Source: Fibrobacter sp. (GTDB taxonomy: Bacteria > Fibrobacterota > Fibrobacteria > Fibrobacterales > Fibrobacteraceae). Taken from it: a stretch of DNA of 5,716 nt. The first letter of the stretch is position 1, and each line of letters begins with the position of its first letter. The notes beneath the pieces are model-generated. The model had not been told where the DNA came from. It saw only the letters and a program-made list of their open reading frames with translations, and made no database searches. The stretch lies in NCBI GenBank assembly GCA_021443065.1, contig JABUUR010000329.1:1-5716 (forward strand). Reading direction: 5' to 3'. The translations under genes were made by a program, and so were the position numbers. Positions 1 through 4,048 of the stretch are shown here, one piece after another.

Positions 1-56
1 GAGTATATTTTGACCAAGTTAAAATGCTAATTATGCACTAGCGGCTAGAAACCGCC

Positions 57-93
57 AAACAAAAAAGCGGCCCCCGCGTTTGGGGACCGTTTT
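57..93 (-). terminator. Rho-independent terminator (stronger on minus strand)
   Basis: The stem pairs GCGG (67-70) with CCGT (87-90) and CCCC (72-75) with GGGG (82-85). There is one C/A mismatch and a six-base loop, and flanking A and T bases extend the helix. Read on the minus strand it is followed by six T, a G and three T, the classical tail. On the plus strand only four T follow. It would end the minus-strand micro-gene transcript 52 nt past its stop codon. It could also serve a plus-strand gene ending just left of or inside the first 41 bases. Confidence 0.75.
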
Positions 94-144
94 AAGGAGC
101 AAAATTTTTTAGATAACCTTTGATTGCATTTTTAATCGCGCCCT

Positions 145-234
145 TTAATAGACATGCAGAAAGAACAGAATTACACCGGTGAACGTTATAAAAAAGTTGG
201 TAAAAAATCTATCGCTTATAATTCGATCTTTCAT
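145..234 (-). CDS. Candidate 29-residue single-span membrane peptide
   Basis: This short ORF begins MKDRIISDR and continues into a strongly hydrophobic, phenylalanine-rich stretch (about residues 10-29, ending LFFLHVY). The pattern is a charged head followed by one membrane span. A GAGGA ribosome site lies at 245-249, 10 nt before the ATG. TTAACA/TATATT promoter-like boxes (285-290 and 260-265, 19-bp spacer) would start transcription near 253, giving a leader of about 19 nt that just includes the ribosome site. A strong terminator follows at 57-93. Such layouts are known for small regulatory membrane proteins and for type I toxins, but I recognise no family. The main caution is that AT-rich DNA readily yields Phe/Ile/Lys-rich chance ORFs. 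The surrounding signals, not the peptide itself, are the reason to list it. Confidence 0.38.
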   Translation of the reverse strand: MKDRIISDRFFTNFFITFTGVILFFLHVY

Positions 235-259
235 TCTTTTGTTATCCTCGCGTAGAGAA

Positions 260-290
260 AATATAAACTAATCTTTACAACGGATGTTAA
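260..290 (-). promoter_or_regulatory. Possible promoter for the 29-residue peptide gene
   Basis: On the minus strand TTAACA (285-290) resembles a -35 box and TATATT (260-265) a -10 box. Each matches the sigma-70 consensus at five of six bases. The 19-bp spacer is longer than ideal. The predicted start near 253 would leave a short leader carrying GAGGA. Confidence 0.3.
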
Positions 291-345
291 AAAATGTTCA
301 CAAACAAAGGATGAGTGTTGAGAATCACACAACGATTTAATGATG

Positions 346-364
346 CAGGGGAGATGCTCCCCTG
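346..364. repeat. Perfect 8-bp-arm hairpin
   Basis: CAGGGGAG (346-353) and CTCCCCTG (357-364) are perfect inverted arms around a three-base loop, ATG. It sits 4 bp from the next hairpin at 369-415, so the two form a stacked structured block downstream of the SulP gene. It lacks a T-run of its own. It may be part of a repetitive element or an RNA 3'-end stabiliser. Confidence 0.6.
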
Positions 365-368
365 GACC

Positions 369-415
369 CCTCGAAAAAAGACCTGTCCCGGGCTTGACCC
401 GGAATCTTTTTGAGG
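369..415 (-). terminator. Long imperfect palindrome, probable terminator of the SulP gene
   Basis: Nested inverted arms run CCTC...GAGG (369-372/412-415), AAAAAGA...TCTTTTT (375-381/405-411) and CCGGG...CCCGG (388-392/398-402), with a few unpaired bases between them. Read on the minus strand it starts 36 nt after the SulP stop codon and ends in TCTTTTTT, as an intrinsic terminator would. The core (386-402) is shared in inverted orientation with 5695-5711. It therefore appears to be a repeat element serving as, or sitting at, a gene end. Confidence 0.6.
386..402 (+). repeat. GC-rich palindromic repeat, copy 1
   Basis: The 17-base core TCCCGGGCTTGACCCGG is identical to the reverse complement of 5695-5711. 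The core itself forms a hairpin of CCGGG and CCCGG around a five-base loop. Two inverted copies in the spacers of one short window suggest a dispersed REP-like palindrome family. The other copy has the more complete palindrome. Confidence 0.6.
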
Positions 416-451
416 AAGAACGGAAATCCAGGTGAAAAACCCGGAAGAAGG

Positions 452-2347
452 TTACTTTTCTTCGATTTTCCAGACGGGTTCTTCGGATACTTTTTCCGAA
501 ATAACTTCCGGCATAGTTTCGGCAACGGCGGCGTTGGATTCTCCGGGCATCCAGGGCTTTTCCAGGCCCTTTTCCCAGGAAACCGTTACAGCCTGTTCCG
601 CAGAAACTTCCACCAGCGGAAGGCCCAGGATTTGGCGGGCGCGGTTCAACGCCGCGTCTATGTTACCCAGGGCGTTTTCTTCGCCAAGCTGTTTCAGCAC
701 ACCGGCGCGGGTCAAGGCCACCACCGGCTGAGCGTGTACTCCCGAAAGCAGAAGCCTGGTACCGTCGGCCTTGCAGTGGTTCATCAAATCCTCGATCATA
801 TTGATACCGGCGGCATCGATGCTGGAAACACTACGCATACGCAAAATGAGAATCTTGGGCTTGACTGAAATGCGGTTCAAAGTTTCCTTGAACTTGTCCA
901 CGGCACCAAAGAACAGCGAACCCGCAAGTTCGTAGACAACCACGCCCTTGGGAACCTGACGGGCAAGTTCGTTGTGGGCAGCCTCTTCGTCGTCGGCCTT
1001 GATGGCATTGGAGACAGCCTCCACCTCGGCCACGTCGGACATACGCTTGATGAATAGTACCGCGGCAAGCAGCACGCCCACCTCAATTGCCACGGTCAGG
1101 TCGATGATAACGGTGAGGAAGAAAGCAACAAGCATCACCGCCACGTCGCTCTTGGGGAGTTTGAACATCTTGATTACGGCCCGGTAGCCGCACATGTTGA
1201 AGGCAACCTGGAAAAGCACCGCGGCAAGGGCCGCCATGGGAATCATTTCGGCGTACTTACCGAGGACAAGCATAATGAGCAAAAGGACTACGGCATGGAC
1301 AAGGCCCGAAATCGGGGAAAAGGCACCGTTACGGATGTTGGTCGCAGTACGGGCGATGGCTCCCGTGGCGGGAATGCCGCCGAACATGGGGCTCAGGATA
1401 TTTGCAACGCCCTGTCCGAAAAGTTCCGTATTGGAGCGGTGCTTGGTAGAAGTCATGCCGTCGGCCACCACCGCCGACAGCAGGGACTCGATGGCCCCAA
1501 GAATTGCAATGGTCAATGCGGGCTGGAACACCTTCTGCATCATGTCGAGACTTATATTGGGCAGGTGAGGCGTTGGGAAACCGGAGGGAATATGGTTTTT
1601 CATGCCGATGGTCATTACGCCGTGGCCGTTGACGGGATCGTCCCAGCCCAGGACCTTGACTATAACAGTGGCGACGATGATGGCAATAAGGGAGCCAGGA
1701 ACCTTGTTTGTAATTTTAGGCCAAAGAATGCAGACCGCCAAGGCGATGGCGCCAATGATGACGGAGTAGATGTTGACGGTGTCCAGGGAAGATGCGTAAA
1801 GCTTGATCTTGCCGATGGCATCGGCAGGGTCCTTGGCAAGGAAGGTAAGCCCAAAGAAATTGGGAACCTGACCCAAGGCGATGATTACGGCGATACCTGC
1901 GGTAAAGCCCACGGTGACGGGGTAAGGAATGAACTTGATGATGGCTCCGAACTTTGCAAGTCCAAATATCACAAGCATGATACCGGCAAGCAACGTGGCA
2001 GAAGCAAGCCCGTCGTAGCCGTACTGGCTGACAATGCCATAGACGATGACGATGAAGGCACCCGTGGGGCCGCCGATCTGGAAACGGGAACCGCCCAAAA
2101 GGCTAATGGTGAAACCCGCGATAATGGCGGTGTACAAGCCCTGTTCCGGGCCTACGCCCGAGGCGATGGCAAAGGCGATGGCCAAGGGCAGGGCCAAGAT
2201 GCCAACAATCACGCCGGACATCAGGTCGCTTACGAGGTTTTGCTTGGTGTAACCCCGCCTGAGGGACTTCAACAGTTCCGGGGTCATGGTTGCTTTTGCA
2301 TCGGCAAAGAATTTCTTTAAAGAATCCTTGGCATGTATGTCAGACAT
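452..2347 (-). CDS. SulP (SLC26) family anion transporter with STAS domain, DauA-like
   Basis: This is a 631-residue inner-membrane transporter. Residues 40-435 are a string of hydrophobic spans with SulP hallmarks: LPLAIAFAIASGVGPEQGLY at 53-72, GGPTGAF at 92-98, GAIESLL with ADGM at 284-298, and ATGAIARTATN at 327-337. Residues about 465-575 are a cytoplasmic STAS domain. Its signature is IDAAG (510-514), with Ala where anti-sigma antagonists have the phosphorylated Ser. The wording is closest, from memory, to E. coli DauA (YchM), which carries C4-dicarboxylates; relatives carry sulfate or bicarbonate, so the substrate is not fixed by sequence. An acidic 56-residue tail (576-631) goes beyond the usual STAS end. 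The ATG start is supported by GGAG at 2356-2359, 8 nt upstream. A terminator just upstream (2385-2421) suggests it is transcribed separately from the genes before it. Confidence 0.93.
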   Translation of the reverse strand: MSDIHAKDSLKKFFADAKATMTPELLKSLRRGYTKQNLVSDLMSGVIVGILALPLAIAFAIASGVGPEQGLYTAIIAGFTISLLGGSRFQIGGPTGAFIVIVYGIVSQYGYDGLASATLLAGIMLVIFGLAKFGAIIKFIPYPVTVGFTAGIAVIIALGQVPNFFGLTFLAKDPADAIGKIKLYASSLDTVNIYSVIIGAIALAVCILWPKITNKVPGSLIAIIVATVIVKVLGWDDPVNGHGVMTIGMKNHIPSGFPTPHLPNISLDMMQKVFQPALTIAILGAIESLLSAVVADGMTSTKHRSNTELFGQGVANILSPMFGGIPATGAIARTATNIRNGAFSPISGLVHAVVLLLIMLVLGKYAEMIPMAALAAVLFQVAFNMCGYRAVIKMFKLPKSDVAVMLVAFFLTVIIDLTVAIEVGVLLAAVLFIKRMSDVAEVEAVSNAIKADDEEAAHNELARQVPKGVVVYELAGSLFFGAVDKFKETLNRISVKPKILILRMRSVSSIDAAGINMIEDLMNHCKADGTRLLLSGVHAQPVVALTRAGVLKQLGEENALGNIDAALNRARQILGLPLVEVSAEQAVTVSWEKGLEKPWMPGESNAAVAETMPEVISEKVSEEPVWKIEEK

Positions 2348-2384
2348 TTGGACTACTCCATTCTTATAAAAGAACGGGCCAAAT

Positions 2385-2421
2385 TTAAAAAAATCCCCTC
2401 CTTTCGTTAAGGGGGGGACTT
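2385..2421 (-). terminator. Rho-independent terminator between zinc-ribbon gene and SulP gene
   Basis: On the minus strand AAGTCCCCCCCTT pairs with AAGGAGGGGATTT around the loop AACGA. There is one C/A mismatch and one G/T wobble, and the helix runs into seven T. It lies 35 nt after the stop of the four-cysteine protein gene and 37 nt before the SulP start codon. It should end the three-gene operon. It could also act as an attenuator if SulP is transcribed from upstream, since no convincing promoter fits between the hairpin and the SulP ribosome site. Confidence 0.8.
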
Positions 2422-2456
2422 AAAATAGTTTTGCGAGATTCACAACAAGCTAACGG

Positions 2457-2789
2457 CTAGCGCAGCCCCTTCTTGGCGGCCCTCATCAGGCTTTTGAGCT
2501 GTTTGTCGCTCATCTGGGGGACGTCCACGGTTTTCTTGGACTTGGGGGCGCAATCATCGCACAGTTTCTTGCCTATGGTGCCAAAACTTGCCGCCCCGTT
2601 GGAAACCGTGGTTTCCTTGAAACGGTAGACTTTTACCAGGGTTTCCTTGCCGCACTTTTCACAGACCCCCATCTTGGGTTCTGCAGGTTCCCGGGAGCCC
2701 CGTTCCTTTTTGGGGGCGTCGCTGGTCTGGTCCCAGGCGCGGCTTTGGGCGGCAATTTTTCTTGCAAAATGATCGTCTGTTAAACTCAT
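2457..2789 (-). CDS. Small four-cysteine (zinc-ribbon-like) protein of unknown function
   Basis: This 110-residue soluble protein has two CxxC pairs, C43-C46 (CEKCGKE) and C77-C80 (CDDCAP), separated by 30 residues. That spacing suits a single zinc ribbon. The first 40 residues are charged and probably flexible; the last 25 are lysine-rich (SDKQLKSLMRAAKKGLR) and could form a basic helix touching nucleic acid or an acidic partner. I do not recognise the family. The start is well fixed by AAGGAG at 2795-2800, 5 nt before the ATG. It is the last gene of the minus-strand operon, 15 nt behind the SGNH-like gene, and is followed by a terminator. A DNA- or RNA-binding or adaptor role is inference only. 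Confidence 0.8.
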   Translation of the reverse strand: MSLTDDHFARKIAAQSRAWDQTSDAPKKERGSREPAEPKMGVCEKCGKETLVKVYRFKETTVSNGAASFGTIGKKLCDDCAPKSKKTVDVPQMSDKQLKSLMRAAKKGLR

Positions 2790-2804
2790 GATGACTCCTT
2801 ATCT

Positions 2805-3389
2805 TCATTTTAACTCTTTTAAAATCTCTTCGTACAGGAACACGGCCAGCAGGGTGTTGCACAAGGAGGTGGACTTGCCCTCGTCAGTGTAAAGGCTGCG
2901 GCCAAACTTGCCCCTTTCCAGTTGCTTTTCCTTGAAAATTTCTACATGGGCTGCAAAATCTAGAATTTTCACCCTTTCCGGGGTCTTAACCTGAAGCCCC
3001 ATAATCAATTCATTCAACGCCACCACCTGGGACGGTGCCATAGGCAACATGTCCGCGGGGATGGTCAAAAAATGTAAAGATGACAGGGTCTTGCTGAGGA
3101 TTTCGCCGGCAAGGACGCTGTACTGTTCAAAGACCTTGACATAGTCGGCCCCACCCCGTTTAAGTTCCCTGAGACCCAGCCCGAAAATCATGCGGCCGGC
3201 CTTTTTGCCGATGATATCGGAAGAAGCCCGGTCCACAAGTTGTGAAACGGACTGGACTGCAGGGGCGTTGATGAAAAACTGGATAGGGCGGTTCGCCTCG
3301 CGACACAGAAGCAACTCGGCAAAGCGGTTTGCCGCCTCGCCCTGCTCGCCCAGGAGTTCGTCACCTATAACAAGAATGCGATTTTCCAC
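2805..3389 (-). CDS. SGNH-hydrolase-like protein with apparently lost catalytic residues
   Basis: The 194 residues, without a signal peptide, follow the order of SGNH/GDSL hydrolase blocks. Block I is ILVIGDELLGE (5-15) where GDS is expected. A block II-like stretch is INAPAVQSVSQLVDR (40-54). Block III is GLGLRELKRG (70-79) in place of GTNDLLRG. Block V is LYTDEGKST (166-174) in place of DGVHPN. In this by-eye alignment the catalytic Ser is Glu11, the oxyanion Asn is Arg74 and the His is Lys172, so it is probably a non-enzymatic binding or structural protein. The length fits the family. The start codon is GTG, because an in-frame TAG lies three codons upstream; no good ribosome site is seen. 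It is the middle gene of the operon, 20 nt after the TusA-like gene. The SGNH assignment is tentative. Confidence 0.78.
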   Translation of the reverse strand: MENRILVIGDELLGEQGEAANRFAELLLCREANRPIQFFINAPAVQSVSQLVDRASSDIIGKKAGRMIFGLGLRELKRGGADYVKVFEQYSVLAGEILSKTLSSLHFLTIPADMLPMAPSQVVALNELIMGLQVKTPERVKILDFAAHVEIFKEKQLERGKFGRSLYTDEGKSTSLCNTLLAVFLYEEILKELK

Positions 3390-3409
3390 TAGCTTCTAAT
3401 CTACACACT

Positions 3410-3931
3410 TTATTTACATTTGACCACCGTCAAAACCCAAAAATCGGCTTTTTTGTGACGATTTTCAATAAAATGCCCGTCGGCAACCAATGCCTGGGGC
3501 ACATTTTCGATGGGGGCCCCCTCGTCCAGCAGTATATCCAGACGAAAACCCTCCGGCAAACCCGCCATGACAAGGCGGCTTCGGGCGGCATTTTTAGGGC
3601 AGACCACCCCACGCAGGTCCAGAACATGGGGAAACTCCTGCTTGAGACAATCCGGAAGGGAGAGAATCTTTATTTTTTCACAAAAATCGGCTATTTTCTT
3701 TGCGTTTTCCCGAGGGGAGTCCAGCCAGTCCCCCAGGGGGAACCTTTCAAGCCCCGCGGCAACCACCTTGGCAAGTGCCGCCTCCGAAGGTAAAATAACA
3801 CCCGACCCCCGCCTAATCCAGTCAGAACAGGCGAAAGCCAGCAAAAATTGCAGTTTTTCGTCAAAATTCGCCGTTTTTTCGTTGGTGGCAATCCAACGGG
3901 CAATAGGATTATCTGGAAAAAGTTCAGGCAT
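3410..3931 (-). CDS. Two-domain protein with C-terminal TusA/SirA-like sulfur-carrier domain
   Basis: The 173-residue soluble protein has two parts. Residues about 102-171 match the TusA/SirA fold pattern: LDLRGVVCP (104-112), a hydrophobic helix (LVMAGLPEGF), a beta strand LDILLDEGAP, a helix ENVPQALVADGH and a final strand WVLTVVK. Cys111 sits where TusA proteins carry the persulfide, but the usual CPxP motif is CPKN. TusA-type proteins pass sulfane sulfur between partners, for instance in tRNA thiolation or molybdenum-cofactor work; the partner here is unknown. Residues 1-100 form an alpha-helical-looking domain with three further Cys (35, 84, 95) that I do not recognise. It is the first gene of the minus-strand operon. 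The ATG lacks a clear ribosome site, and an in-frame TAA ten codons upstream rules out a much longer form. Confidence 0.82.
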   Translation of the reverse strand: MPELFPDNPIARWIATNEKTANFDEKLQFLLAFACSDWIRRGSGVILPSEAALAKVVAAGLERFPLGDWLDSPRENAKKIADFCEKIKILSLPDCLKQEFPHVLDLRGVVCPKNAARSRLVMAGLPEGFRLDILLDEGAPIENVPQALVADGHFIENRHKKADFWVLTVVKCK

Positions 3932-3932
3932 A

Positions 3933-3965
3933 TTTACAGATTTTAGGTAAAAATTCAGTTATAAT
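3933..3965 (+). promoter_or_regulatory. Possible promoter of the glycosyltransferase gene
   Basis: A perfect TATAAT lies at 3960-3965. The only reasonable -35 box is TTTACA at 3933-3938, with an overlong 21-bp spacer. Transcription would start near 3972, giving a leader of about 77 nt that includes both palindromes of the divergent region. A regulator bound there could then block elongation rather than initiation. Confidence 0.35.
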
Positions 3966-3987
3966 GTAGCAAACTTTGATAATGCTT

Positions 3988-4016
3988 TCTATATTTGGCG
4001 CCATGCTTTGTGTAAA
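3988..4016 (-). promoter_or_regulatory. Probable promoter of the three-gene minus-strand operon
   Basis: On the minus strand TTTACA (4011-4016) and TATAGA (3988-3993) are separated by an ideal 17 bp. Transcription would begin near 3981, leaving a leader of about 50 nt before the TusA-like gene. The spacer contains the perfect palindrome TGGCGCCA, and the -35 box lies inside a second palindrome, so repressor control is plausible. Confidence 0.5.
3996..4003. promoter_or_regulatory. Perfect 8-bp palindrome TGGCGCCA in promoter spacer
   Basis: It sits between the -10 and -35 boxes of the minus-strand operon promoter and directly abuts the larger palindrome at 4004-4019. Eight-base palindromes can occur by chance, so this is a weak call made on position. 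Confidence 0.22.
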
Positions 4017-4019
4017 GCA
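4004..4019. promoter_or_regulatory. Palindrome TGCTTTGTGTAAAGCA, candidate operator
   Basis: Perfect 6-bp inverted arms flank a GTGT centre in the divergent spacer. It overlaps the -35 box of the minus-strand operon promoter and lies 30 bp before the glycosyltransferase start codon. A dimeric regulator binding here could affect both directions. No regulator gene is present in the window, and the role is inferred from position and symmetry only. Confidence 0.35.
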
Positions 4020-4048
4020 AAAAGTCTAATTTAGGTTATACGGTTTTT

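Larger units (their letters stand above)
1..451. other. 451-bp intergenic region without a conventional gene
   Basis: No reading frame of ordinary gene length with gene-like composition lies here. In order, the stretch holds a possible end of a plus-strand gene entering from the left (in-frame stops at 28-30 and 39-41, too little to identify), a strong hairpin with A/T flanks (57-93), a 29-codon hydrophobic ORF on the minus strand (145-234), AT-rich promoter-like DNA (about 255-330), and two stacked GC-rich hairpins (346-364 and 369-415) next to the end of the SulP gene. I see no tRNA, riboswitch or CRISPR repeat in it. Confidence 0.7.

Noticed and set aside
1..41. Possible C-terminal end of a plus-strand gene entering from the left
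   Set aside because: Two frames run open from the edge to stops at 28-30 and 39-41, but 9-12 codons cannot distinguish a gene end from chance. Mentioned only in the intergenic entry.
154..255. 33-codon plus-strand ORF opposite the micro-gene
   Set aside because: It has no ribosome site before its ATG and an unremarkable Lys/Ser/Tyr-rich product. The opposite strand has better surrounding signals.
410..868. 152-codon plus-strand ORF overlapping the SulP 3' end
   Set aside because: It lies opposite the STAS domain and C-terminal tail, has no gene-like motif, and begins inside the terminator palindrome.
1295..2320. 341-codon plus-strand ORF
   Set aside because: It is fully antisense to the well-supported SulP gene. 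Its product is rich in Gly, Asp and Asn with no hydrophobic core or motif, as expected from a shadow frame of a GC-rich-wobble membrane gene.
452..3931. A dedicated sulfate-assimilation cluster joining SulP and the TusA-like gene
   Set aside because: A strong terminator separates them, and no sulfate activation or reduction gene is present. SulP substrate is not fixed by family, so the sulfur link is suggestive at most.
3924..4004. 26-codon minus-strand ORF running across the TusA-like start
   Set aside because: Its ATG lies within the predicted promoter, upstream of the predicted transcription start, with no ribosome site. It overlaps a real gene start.
3994..4012. Sigma-54-type promoter around TTGGCGCCATGCTTTG
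   Set aside because: The GG and GC dinucleotides are 6 bp apart instead of the required 10.
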